Source: Burkholderia sp. IMCC1007
Lineage (GTDB): Bacteria > Pseudomonadota > Gammaproteobacteria > Burkholderiales > Burkholderiaceae
Direction: 5' to 3'
Length of the DNA stretch: 64,000 nucleotides
Assembly (NCBI RefSeq): GCF_027257875.1
Contig: NZ_JAPVQY010000040.1
Coordinates: 1 to 64,000, forward strand
Shown: positions 16,701-27,700 of the stretch, one piece after another
Position numbering within the stretch: the stretch's first letter is position 1
How the letters are laid out: the number at the start of each line of letters is the position of its first letter
Notes under the pieces: generated by a model
Database searches by the model: none
Seen by the model: only the letters and a program-made list of their open reading frames with translations
What the model was told of the DNA's origin: nothing
Program-made: the position numbers and the translations under genes

Positions 16701-18740
16701 CCGCGCGAAGGCCGCGTGATCGACGATCACGCCCTTCGGCTTGCCGGTCGAGCCCGACGTGTAGATCGCGTATGCCGCATGGCCGGGCAGCACGTCGGGC
16801 AGTTCGACGTGCGCGGCTTCGTCGAATGCGTCGACTTGGTCCGCGCGCCAGATGCGCAGCGCCGGCAGTTCGGGCAGCGACGCGGCGCTCGCGCCATCGG
16901 TCAGCACGTGCGCGATGCCCGCGTCGCCGACGATCTGCGCGAGGCGTTCGCGCGGATGCGCGGGATCGAGCGGCACGAACGCGGCGCCCGACTTCAGCAC
17001 CGCGATCAGCGTGACCAGCAGATCGACCGAACGCTGCAGCGCGACGCCGACGCGCATCTCGGGCCGCACGCCGGCCGCGACGAGATTGCGTGCGATGCGT
17101 GCGGCGCGGGCGTCGACTTCGCCGCGCGTGAGCGCGCGATCGATGTCGGCGACGCCGCGTGCGTCCGGCCGCGCCTGCGCATGCGCGGCGATGCGCGCAT
17201 GCACCGGCATGAACGGTTCGGCGTCGGCCGCACCGGCCGGCGCGTTCCACGCGAACAGTTGCGCGAGCTCGTCGGCGGGCAGCCAGTCGAGATCGCCGAT
17301 CGGCATGTCGGGGCGCGCGAGCGCGTCGCCGAGCAGCGTGACGAAGCGTGCGGCGAGCCGCGCGATCGCGTCCGCGTCGAACAGGTCGAGCGCGTAGATG
17401 AACGCGGCATCGAACGTGCCGTCGGGCGTCGCGTCGACGGCGAGCGTCAGGTCGAATTTTGCGGACGGCGTGCCGGACGGCAACAGCGCGGCCGACGCCG
17501 CGCCCAGTGCGGGCAGCGAGCGGCGCTCGCCATACGCGGCCATCACCTGGAACAGCGGATGATGGCTCGCGCTGCGCGGCACGCCGAGCGCGTCGACGAC
17601 CTGTTCGAACGGCACGTCCTGGTGCATCTGCGCATCGACGAGCGCACGCTGCGTACGCGCGACCAGCGACGAGAAATCGCCGTGCGCGGGCACGTCGACG
17701 TCGATCGCGAGCGCGTTCACGAAGAACCCGATCAGGCCGCCCGTTTCCGCGCGTTCGCGGTTCGCGGCCGGCACACCGACGCAGATCCGCGCGTCGCCCG
17801 TCGCGCGGGCGAGCAACGCGTCGAGCGCGGCAAGCAGCACCGCGAACGGCGTCGCACCCGACGCGGCCGCGAACGCGCGCAGCTGCGCGCCGATCCGTGC
17901 GTCGAGCGAAAACCCCTGGCGCGCGCCGCGCACACTGCGCCGTGCGGGTCGCGCGGCGGCACCCGGCAACGTGAGCACGCCGCGCTGCGGATCGAGCCGC
18001 TCGCGCCAGAACGCAAGCTGCCGGTCGCGTTCGCCGGCATCGAGCCAGCGGCGCTGCCACAGCGCATAGTCCGCGTACTGGATCGGCAGCGGCGCGAGCG
18101 GTACCGGTGCGCCCGACGTGTAAGCGCGATAGAACGCCGCGAGCTCGAACAGCATCACGTCGGACGACCAGCCGTCCGACACGATGTGGTGGACGGTCAG
18201 CGCGAGCCAGTGATGCGTCGCGTCGAAGCGGATCAGGTGCGCGCGCATGAGCGGGGCGGTGCCGAGATCGAACGCGTCGGCCTCGTCGGCCGTCGCGACG
18301 CTTTCCGCGCGTGCGCCGCGCGCCCCTTCGGGCAGCGCTTCGAGATCGGTCTCGCGCCACGGGCAGCGCAGCGGCGGATGGATCGTCTGCGTGACGCCGT
18401 CCTCCGCTTCGTCGAACGTCGTGCGCAGCGCTTCGTGACGCGCGATCAGCGCATCACACGCGAGCCGCAGCGCGTGCGTGTCGAGCGCGCCCGTCAGCGC
18501 GAGCCGTTCGGTGATGTGATACGCGTGCGGCGTGTCGATCAGCCGCGCATGCAGCCACAGCCGCGTCTGCGCGAACGATGCGGGCACGCGGTCGCTGCGC
18601 GGCGTGCGCGGCGGGATCGGCAGCATGCGAAAGTCGATGCCGGCCGCATCGAGCTTGTCGATGAAGACGGCGCGCTGCGCGTCGGGCAGTTGCGCGAAAC
18701 GCGTCGCGAGCGCGAGCCAGTCGGGTTGAACCTTCGTCAT
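13746..18740 (-). CDS. orbJ: Ornibactin nonribosomal peptide synthetase OrbJ (C-A-T-C-T)
   Basis: Encodes 1664 residues. Domains in order: condensation (HHIVSDG at 184-190), adenylation (TSGSTGKPKG near 657), carrier (FELGGHS near 1050), second condensation (HHIVSDG near 1255), and a short C-terminal carrier (FEAGATSFD near 1610). The A-domain pocket read by alignment to GrsA by eye is D-G-E-Y-T-G-G-I-T-K. It resembles the first A domain of OrbI and fits a modified ornithine, here the formyl-hydroxyornithine of position 4. There is no thioesterase. The second C domain is the likely catalyst that releases the chain onto putrescine. The extra terminal carrier keeps its Ser; its job is unclear. 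Starts 9 bases after the orbI stop. Confidence 0.93.
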   Translation of the reverse strand: MTKVQPDWLALATRFAQLPDAQRAVFIDKLDAAGIDFRMLPIPPRTPRSDRVPASFAQTRLWLHARLIDTPHAYHITERLALTGALDTHALRLACDALIARHEALRTTFDEAEDGVTQTIHPPLRCPWRETDLEALPEGARGARAESVATADEADAFDLGTAPLMRAHLIRFDATHHWLALTVHHIVSDGWSSDVMLFELAAFYRAYTSGAPVPLAPLPIQYADYALWQRRWLDAGERDRQLAFWRERLDPQRGVLTLPGAAARPARRSVRGARQGFSLDARIGAQLRAFAAASGATPFAVLLAALDALLARATGDARICVGVPAANRERAETGGLIGFFVNALAIDVDVPAHGDFSSLVARTQRALVDAQMHQDVPFEQVVDALGVPRSASHHPLFQVMAAYGERRSLPALGAASAALLPSGTPSAKFDLTLAVDATPDGTFDAAFIYALDLFDADAIARLAARFVTLLGDALARPDMPIGDLDWLPADELAQLFAWNAPAGAADAEPFMPVHARIAAHAQARPDARGVADIDRALTRGEVDARAARIARNLVAAGVRPEMRVGVALQRSVDLLVTLIAVLKSGAAFVPLDPAHPRERLAQIVGDAGIAHVLTDGASAASLPELPALRIWRADQVDAFDEAAHVELPDVLPGHAAYAIYTSGSTGKPKGVIVDHAAFARHCVAIAERYGASEHDVFLLFQSVNFDGAHEGWFSQYLSGAAVSVTADVLWPPARTCAMMVRDGVTMTYVPPGCAAQLAEWALAHGAPPTLRSLTVGGEATSREAFAMLRRAMPNVRVVNGYGPTETVITPTLWMFRPGDDLAKLGDAAYLPIGTLVGARTVHVLDARLHPLPVGVIGELYLGGEGIGVARGYLDRPALTAERFVPDPYGAPGARLYRTGDLVRRRADGVFDFIGRVDHQVKLRGLRIELGEIEAQLAAHDAVREACAVVHGQGAHALLVAYVELTADAQAAAQPVEAATLDAHLRRTLPDYMVPAQLIVLDALPRNANSKVDRARLPVPVRVERAYEAPRDGDEAALAAIWRDVLNVERVGRGDHFFELGGHSLAAVRVATRVAERLGRDVPVRALFEAPMLAQYARQVADAPRAAHAGAAAPGVAVVKPDAQGVWPLSPPQLGLWFLWRAQPDSAAYNIPVALRVRGPLDVAALRAAFSAAAAAHPALRARLVMRDGTLPGQRIDADVSVEMPVVDLSAQPDALARAAALTDADALAPFDLVADAPLWRARVLRLGADDHVLSVTIHHIVSDGESIELWLDAVRARYVDIVRGVAASASTPAVENLPLVLPAPCHPARVAYWRDALADLPSGVLPQRADAPAVPQWRAARIAFEFDASLIRAARDAAAAAHATLPMLLHAALNTALFLATGAADQPVGVLASTRELTGDAARDALGLFINAVVVRTRVDAAGRRADVLAQVRDTALAAYAHADVPFADVVAALRAPRAAQANPLFQVMFNYLRPTGAAARDWAGLSLAEFDDVRHRVVFTLELDVVEHPDGRVSAAFSYADELLDGTFVDALVRLYHDEVARFAGTPEATLGAPDARFAAHAANAVAPARKAAHGTASSAAPHAVASLAALWSDTFATAAPAPDADLFEAGATSFDVVRFIDAARRAGHPLTVADVFASPTLAALGARIGAPVPTWQEVRDAG

Positions 18741-18749
18741 CCGTCGTCC

Positions 18750-21700
18750 TTATTGGGTTTCCAGTTCGCCGAGCAGCGCGTCGATCGCGCTCGCCGCATC
18801 GGTCTCGCCGCGCGCCGCGCACGCCGCATCGATCGCATCCGCGCAGCGCGCGAGCGTGCGGGCGTCGAACAGCGTGCGCAGCGGCAGCGCGAGCCCCCAG
18901 TGCAGGTTTGCCTGCGCATGCGCTTGCGTCGCAAGCAGCGAATGGCCGCCGAGCAGGAAGAAATCGTCGTCGCGGCCGATCGCGTCCACATGCAGCACGC
19001 GCTGCCAGATCGCCGCGAGCGCGCGTTCGGTGTCGGTCGCGAGTTCGACCGCTGCGGTCGTTTCACGCACCGGCGCGGGCAATGCATGGCGGTCGCACTT
19101 GCCGTTCGGCGTGACCGGCAACGCATCGAGCTCGATCAATTGCGACGGCACCATGTACGCGGGCAGTTGCGCACGCAACGCATCGAGCAACGCCGCGCGG
19201 TCGAGCGCGCCCGCGTCGCCGCGTGCGACGTAAGCGATCAGCTGCTCGTCGCGCACGATCACGACCGCGTCGTGCACGCCCGGCGCCGCGCGCAGCAGCG
19301 CCTCGATTTCGCCCGGCTCGATCCGCTGGCCGCGCAGCTTCACCTGCGTGTCGACGCGGCCGAGGTAGTCGAGCGCGCCGTCGGCACGACGCCGCGCGAG
19401 GTCGCCCGTGCGGTACATGCGCGCGCCCGGCACGAACGGATCGGGCACGAAGCGCTCGGCGGTCAGCGCCGGGCGGCCGAGATAGCCGCGCGCGAGGCCC
19501 GCGCCGGCCAGATACAGTTCGCCGGTCGCGCCGGCCGGCACCGGCTGCCATGCGGCGTCGAGCACGTGCAATTGCAGGTTCGCGATCGGATGGCCGATCG
19601 GCACCGCGATCGCGTTCGCGTCGTCGGGGCCGCACGTCCAGTGCGACACGTCGATCGCGGCTTCCGTCGGCCCGTACAGGTTCACGAGCGTCGCGTTCGG
19701 CAGCAGCCGTGCGACCTTCGCGACGAGCTCGGGCGCGAGCGCTTCGCCGCTCGCGACGATCAGGCGCACGCTGTCGCATGGCGCGGCGGCCGCGAAATCG
19801 TCGAGATACGCGGCGAATGCGGCAAGCATCGACGGCACGAAGTGCAGCACGGTCACGCCGTGCGCGTGGATCGCGGCGGCGAGGCGGGCCGGATCGCGGT
19901 GGTCGCCGGGCGCGGCGATCGCGAGCTTCGCGCCGATTGCGAGCGGCCACACGAATTCCCATACCGACACGTCGAAACCGAACGGCGTCTTGTGCAGCAC
20001 GACGTCGTCGCGCGTGAGCCGGTACGCGTGCTGCATCCACGCGATCCGGTTCGCGAGCGCGCCGTGCGTGTTGCCGGCGCCCTTCGGCTTGCCGGTCGAG
20101 CCGGACGTGTAGATCAGGTACGCGAGCTGCGCAGCGTCGATGTCGGTCGCGACGTCGTCGGGCAGCTCGCCCGGTTCGTCCGCGAGAAGCTCGGCTACGG
20201 TCAGCAGTTGCGTCGTCGCGCCTTCGCCGAGCGCGGCCTCGACCCGCTCGCGCAGATGGGCCTGCGTGATCGCGACGGCCGGACGCGCGTCCTGCAGCAG
20301 GTACGCGATGCGCTCGGCCGGATAGTCGGGGTCGATCGGCAGGTACGCGGCGCCTGCCTTCAGCACGCCCACGAGCGCCGTCACCATGTCGAACGAGCGC
20401 TCGACGCACAACGCGACCGGCGTGTCGGGCCGCACGCCGCGCCGGCGCAGTGCAGCGGCGACGCGCGACGTGCTCAGGTCGAGTTCGCGATAGGTTGCGC
20501 GTTGCACGCGGCCATGCGAATCCGCGTATTCGAGCGCGATCGCGTCCGGCGTCGCACGTGCGACCTCCGTGAATTGCAGATGCAGCGGCTGGCGCTGCGC
20601 GGCCGGCCATGTTTGCGCCGTGTGCTGCACGCGCGCCAGCGCATCACGTGCCGCATCGTCCGCGATCGACAGCGTGCCGAGCAGCGCGTCCGGCGTGCGG
20701 GCGAGCGCGTCGAGCGCGCAGGCGAACGCGCGGTGCCAGGTTTCGACCTGCCGCGCATCGACGCGTGCGCTGTCGTAGCCATAGTCGATCGTCAGTTCCG
20801 TGCCGCTTTCGATCACGAGCGTCAGCGCGAAATCGGTCGCTTCGATGCTGCGTACGTCGCGCAGTGCGAGCGCGCGCGGATCGGCGTCGCGCGCCGTGTC
20901 GTCGACCGGGTAGTTCTCGAACACGACCAGCGTGTCGAACAGTGCGCCGCCGGCGCCGCGCGCCCAGCGCTGGATATCGGCAAGCGGCGTATGCGCATGC
21001 TCGGCCGCGGCTGCGTTGTCGCGCTGCAGCGCCTGCAGCCAGTCGGCCGCGCGCTGTTGCGGCGCGGGTGCCGTGATCACCGGCAGCGTGTTGATGAAAA
21101 GACCGAGCACCGTGTCGACGTCCGCGAGCGCATCGGGGCGACCGGCGACGGTCGCGCCGAACGCGATGGCCGGCTGATGCGTCATGCGCTGCAACGCGAG
21201 CGCCCACGCGCCCTGCACCAGCGTGTTCACGGTCAGCTTCAGCGCCCGCGCGGTGTGCGCGACACGCGCAAGCGCATCCGCATCGATCGTCGCACGCCAC
21301 GTAAGCATTTCGGCATCCGCACGATCGGCCGCGCGCTCGGCGATCAGCGTCGGCGCGTCGAGGCGCGCGAGCCGCTCGGTCCAGAAGCGTTCGTCCGCGT
21401 CGCGGTCGCGCGTGCCGAGCCACGCGATGAAGTCGCGATAGCGCAGCGCCGGGCGGCTCGCGAACGGCGATACCGCATCCGGGTCGCGATAGTCGCGCAG
21501 CACGTCGGCGAGCAGGCGCGCGGTGCTCCAGCCGTCGAGCAGCAGATGGTGGCGCGTCCACACGACTCGCCATGCGTCGTCGGCCGCGCGGATCAGCGTG
21601 AGGCGCATCAGCGGCGGCTCGCGCCAGTCGAAGCCGCGGGCGCGATCGGCCGCGAGCCAGGCGTCGAAATCGGCGTCGAACGCGGCGCCGCGCGTGCGCC

Positions 21701-24700
21701 AGTCGAGTTGCTCGACCGGCATCTGCGCATGGCGATGCACGCATTGCAGCGGCGCCGCTTCGTCCGGCATCACGCTGGTACGCAGAATGTCGTGGCGCGC
21801 GATCGACGCGGCGAATGCGGCCGCGAGCCGGTCCGGGTCGAGCGCGGTCGCCGTCGCGACGAGCTGGTTCACGTAGCTTGCGTGACCGGGCGCGAACAAT
21901 GCATGGAACAGAATCCCCTGCTGCATCGGCGACAGCGGATAGACATCGTCGATCGTGCGCCAGTCGAGCGGCGCGCGCTCGATCGCGGCCTGCGTGAGAC
22001 CGGCCGCCTGCGCGAGCGGGAAGTCGCCCGGCGTCGCCCCGCCGCCGCGATGTGCGACACGCGATGCGCAGGCGTCGGCGAGTGCGCGCAGCGCGTTTGC
22101 AAAGCGTTCGGCGAATGCGTCGATCGTCGCGCGTTCGAATTGCGGTGCGCCGTACACCCAATGCACTTTGAGCGTGCGCGCGCCGTCGCGATCGGTATCC
22201 AGATATGCGTGAATCGCGAGCGTGTTGCCGAGCGGGCCTTCGCGATCGCGCTCGATGCCGATGCCGCCGAAGCGCGGCACGAGCATCACGTCGCGCGGCG
22301 CGTCGAACTGGCCGAGATAGTTGAACGTGACGCGCGGCCGCGGCACGGCGGCCAGCGGCGCGCGCGTCGCCGCATCGCCGTAGTGCGCGAGCACGCCGAA
22401 GCCGAGCCCTTTGTGCGGCACCGCGCGCAGCGTGTCCTTGACCGCGCACAGCGTGTCGCGTGCGCTCGCGCGCACCGGCAGCGTCACCGGATAGTGGCTC
22501 GTCAGCCAGCCGATCGTACGGCTTGCGTCCGCATCGTCGAACAGCGCCTCGCGGCCGTGTCCCTCGAGTTCGACGCGGCACGACGCGGCGCCGCTGCCTT
22601 CGGTCAGCGCCAGCGCGAGCGCCGCGCCCAGCAGTTCGATCGTCTGCGTGCGATACGCGGCGTGCGCATCGGTCAGCGCCACGCGGGTCAATGCCGCGTC
22701 GATCGTCTGCACGACGACGGCTGCATCGGCGTTCGTCGCCGGTGCGTCGGGATGATCGGGCACGAGGTCGTCGCCCTGCGCCATCGCGGCCCAGTATGCG
22801 GTTTCGGCGGAAAACGGCGATGCCGGGTCAGTCGCCGCGCGTGCCAGGCGCGCGGCCCATGCGTGAGCCCGCACGCCCGGCTGCGACAGGCGAACCGGCG
22901 CGCGCTCGCATGCGGCGCGATAGGCCGAGTCGAGATCGTCGAGCAGGATGCGCCACGACACGCCGTCGACGATCGCATGATGAATCGCCAGATAGAGCTG
23001 CATCGAGCCGTCAGGAAGCCGTGCCGCGCATGCGCACGCGAGCGGCCCGCGGCCCAGATCGAGGCGGCACTGCAACGCGTCGAAGCGCGCCAGCGCGTCG
23101 GCTTCGTCGCGTGCCGCGACTTCGACGAACGGCAGCGCGTCGTACGGTTTCGCCGCATCACTTGCGCGCCAGTCACCGTTCGCGTCGCGCGCAAAGCGCT
23201 GCCGGAATGCGTCGTGATGCGTGAGCAGCGTGTCGAATGCGCGTGCGAATGCATCGGCATCGAACGAGCCGCGCACGTCGAACGCGACCGACTGGTTCCA
23301 GTGGCCCGGATGCGGCACGTCGAGCGCGAAGAAGCGCTGCTGCGCCGGTGTCAGGATCGCCGCGGCAGCGGGCGTAGCCGGGGCGGGCGGAGCCGAAGCC
23401 GGCGTTGCTGTGGCAACCTCTTCCGTCTTCGCGATGCGCGCGAGTTCGGCGACCGTCGGGCCGTCGAACAGTTGCTTCGGCGTGAAGCGCACGCCGCGCT
23501 TGCGGGCGCGTGCGATCACCTGCAGCACGAGGATCGAGTCGCCGCCGAGTTCGAAGAAGTTGTCGTCGCGGCCGACGCGCGGCGCCTTCAGCACCGCTTG
23601 CCACACTTCGGCGAGCGCGTTTTCGACCGGACCCTGCGGCGCGTCGCCCGACGCAACCGTCGCCGGCACGGCGGCCAGCTCGCGCAGTGCCGCGCGATCG
23701 ATCTTGCCGTTCGCGGTGACCGGCAGGCGCGCGAGCGCGACGAATTGCGCGGGCACCATGTAGTCGGGCAGCGTCGCGCCGAGTGCCGCGCGCACGGCGG
23801 CTTCGTCGAATGGCGCGCCGTCGCGCATCACGACGAACGTCGCGAGCCGCAGGCGGCCGTCGTGCTCGATCGCGAGCGTTTCGGCCTGCGCGATCGGGCC
23901 GGCCGCGCGTACCGCCGCGCTCACTTCGCCCGGTTCGACGCGGTAGCCGCGAATTTTCACCTGGTCGTCGATGCGACCGAGGAACGCGATCCGGCCGTCC
24001 GCGCGCAGACGCACGCGGTCGCCGGTGCGATACAGCCGCGCGCCGGGCGTGAACGGATCGGGCACGAAGCGCTCGGCGGTCTGCGCCGGCCGCTTCAGAT
24101 AGCCGCGCGCGACGCCCGGCCCGCCCAGATACAGCTCGCCCGTCGCGCCTGCCGGCACGCATGCGCCGAACGCATCGAGCACCAGCGCCCGCGCATTCGG
24201 CAGCGGTGCGCCGAGCGGCACGCCGCTTGCGGGATCGCGCGCGTCGGCGGCAATCGACGCGGTGTCGCACGCGATCGCGCCGACCGTCGCTTCGGTCGGC
24301 CCGTAATGGTTGATCACGCGGCAGGCCGGCGCGAGCGCGGCCACGCGCGCGACGAGCGCCCACGTCAGCGTTTCGCCGCCGGTCACGAGCGCGTGGCGCG
24401 GCAGCACGTCGGCCGGCACGCGCGCGTCGAGCAGTGCCTGCAGGTGGCTCGGCACGATCTTCAGCACGCCGACGTCGCGGCGGCGCATTTCGTCGGCGAA
24501 CAGGTCCGGGTCGAATGCGCACGCGGCCGGCAGCAGGTGCAGCGTGCGGCCCGCGCACAGCGCGCCGAACAGCGTCGTGTGGCCGAGGTCGGCGGCCACC
24601 GTCGATACCATCGCGAACGACGCGTCCGGTGCGAACGCGAGTTCGTCGAGCATGCCCTGCACGTAGTCGGCGAGTGCGCCGTGCGACACGACGACGCCCT

Positions 24701-27700
24701 TCGGCGCGCCGGTCGAACCCGACGTATAGATCAGATACGCGCCCTGCTCGGGATGCGGCGCGACACGGACGCCGGCCGCATGGGCGAGCGTCGCGTCCTG
24801 CGCGAGCGTATCGACGTCGAGCGGCTGCGCGTCGGTGCCGGGCGGCCAGGCGGCTGCGTCCGCGACGAGCGCCCAGCGCGCGCCGCAATCGGCGGCAGCC
24901 GCGGCCACGCGTGCGGCGGGCTGCGCCGGATCGAGCAGCACGGCCAGCGCGCCGGCTTTCATTGCACCGAGCAGGCCGACGACGAAACGGGCCGAACGCT
25001 CGATGCAGACGATCACGGGTACCTCGGCCGTCGCGCCGCGCAGTTGCAATGCGTGCGCGATCCGGTTCGACGCGTCGTCGAGCTCGGCGAACGTCAGCGA
25101 TGCCGATGCATCGGCGAGCGCGACGCGATGCGGATACGCGGCCGCCTGCCGCGCGAACGCGGCGACGATATCCGCGTGCTCGATACGCAGCGCACGGCCG
25201 TCACGCGGCTGGCGCGAAACCGGCGACGCATCGCACGGCAATGCGGCCGTCGCACGGTGCGGTTCGTGTGCGGCGGCCGCGACCAGCGCCGCATAGCTGT
25301 CGAGCCACGCGCGCGCGGTATCGCCATCGATGCAGTCGGTCGCGTATGCGGCGACCAGTTCAATCCCGTGCGCGTCGTCGGTGAAATCCAGCGCGAAGTC
25401 GAAGCGCGCGGCGAGATCGGGGCCCGGCGTCGCCACGGCGGTCGCGCCCGGCAGCACGCTGTCGTGACGCGCATCGAACTGCTGTGCGAATTTCACGCGC
25501 AGCCATTCGTCGCCGCGCTTGACGGGCGGCTTCACCGCATCGACGACGCGCTCGAACGGCACGTCCTGATGCGCGACCGCATCGAGCGCCGCCGCCCGTG
25601 CGGCATCGACGAGCGCGCGGAACGGCTGGGTTGGCGCCACGCGCACGCGCAGCGCGACCGTATTCAGGAACAGCCCGAGCAGCGCACGGGTTTCCGGGCG
25701 CTGGCGATGCGCGACCGGCACCGCGACGACCACGTCCGTCTCGCCGGTCACGCGCGACAGCCACGCATCGAGCGCGGCCAGCAGCACGGTGAAGACCGTG
25801 GCCCGCGCATCGCGCGCGAGGCGCCGCACGTCGGCCGCGACCGCGTCGGGCACGCGTACCGACACGCGTGCGCCCTGCAGCGTGCGCGTCGCGCCCGGCT
25901 GCCGGTCGACCGGCAGCGCGAGCGGGCCCGGCACGTCGCGCAGTGCGCCGCGCCAGTAGTCGAGCTGCCGTTCGCCTTCGCCGCCGGCAAGCATGTCGCG
26001 CTGCCAGTCCGCGTAGTCCGCGTACTGGATCGGCAAGCGGGGCAACGACGGTTCGCGGCCTTCCGCATACGCGCGATACGCGGCCGACAGTTCGTCGAAC
26101 GCGCAGCGCGAACTCCAGCCGTCGGTGATCGCGTGGTGTGCGGTCAGCAGCAGCCGGTGGCGCTCGTCGGCGAGCACGAGAAGCGTCGCGCGCAGCAACG
26201 GCCCCGCCGACAGATCGAACGGCGCGCCCGCATCGCGCTCAGCCACGCGCGCGGCTTGCGCATCGCGCGCGGCCGGCGGTTGCGCGCGCAGGTCCAGCGT
26301 GGCGATCGCAACCGGCAGGTGTGCGTGGATACGCTGCATCACGATGCCGTCGTCGTTGTCGACGAGCGTCGTGCGCCACGTTTCGTGCCGCTCGATCACG
26401 TGATCGAGCGCGCGCTGCAGCGCGTCGCGGTCGAGCACGCCGTCGATCGTCCAGTGCGCGGCAATGTGATACGCGGCACTGGCATCGCGCGTCTGCGCGA
26501 GCACCCAGAAACGTTGCTGTGCGAGCGATGCCGCGCGGTCGACGTACGGTGCGGCCAATGCAGCCACGCGACGTGCGGGGATCGCGGCCAGCGGCTCGCC
26601 CGTTTCGCGTTCCGCGCGATCGACGTGCGCGGCCAGATCGGCGAGCGACGGATCGGCGAACAGCGTGTCGAGCCGCAGGTTCACGCGCAATGCCGCACGA
26701 ATCGCGGCCTGAAGCTGCATCGCGGCCAGCGAATCGGCGCCGAGCGCGAAGAAGCGATCGTCGCGCGACGGAACGACATCGAGACCGAGCAGCGTCTGCC
26801 AGACATCGGCAATCCGTTGCTCGGTGGCCGTGCGCGGCGCATCGCCCGCGCGTTGTGCCGTATCGCGCGCGGCGGCCATGCGCTCGCGCAGCGCGGCCCG
26901 GTCGATCTTGCCGTTCAGCGTATACGGCAGCGCGTCGCACCGGACGAACCGGTGCGGTTGCCACGCTGCAGGCAATTGCGCGGCCACGTGCGCCTTCAGC
27001 ACCGCATCGTCGGCAGCCGCGCGCAGCGCGACGCACGCGATCAGCCGCGTCGGGCCGTTGCCGGTTTCGGCGATCACCGCTGCATCGGCAACGGCCGGAT
27101 GCGTGCGCAGGCACGCGGCGATTTCGGCGGGTTCTACCCGCACGCCGCGCACCTGAACCTGATCGTCGAGACGGCCGAGGTAATCGAATGCACCGTCGTC
27201 ACGCAAGCGTGCAAGATCACCGGTGCGATAGACGCGCGCACCCGGCTCGCCGTCCGCGTCGGGAATGAAGCGCTCGGCCGTCAACGCCGGACGACCGTGA
27301 TAGCCGCGCGCAAGACACACGCCGCCGAGCAGCAATTCGCCACCGTCGCCCGCTTCGTCGCCATCGATACGCGCGACGCGCGGCCCGATCACGCGACCGA
27401 TCGGCAGCGACGCAAACGCATCGTCCGCCGCGAGCGCCGGCGTCTCGCCCGGCTCGACCGGCCACAGCATCGGCGAGATCACGGCCTCGGTCGGCCCGTA
27501 GCCGTTGATCAGGCGTACCGACGGGAACGTCCGGCGCACGCATTCGAACGCCTGCTGCGGCAGCGCTTCGCCGCCGAATGCGAGCACGCGCAATGCCGGC
27601 GGCACGCCGTCGCGCGCGGCGACGGCCGCGAATTCGCGCAGATACGCCGGCGGGAATGCGGCGACGTTGACCGACTCGCGCACCATCAGCGCATGCGCGG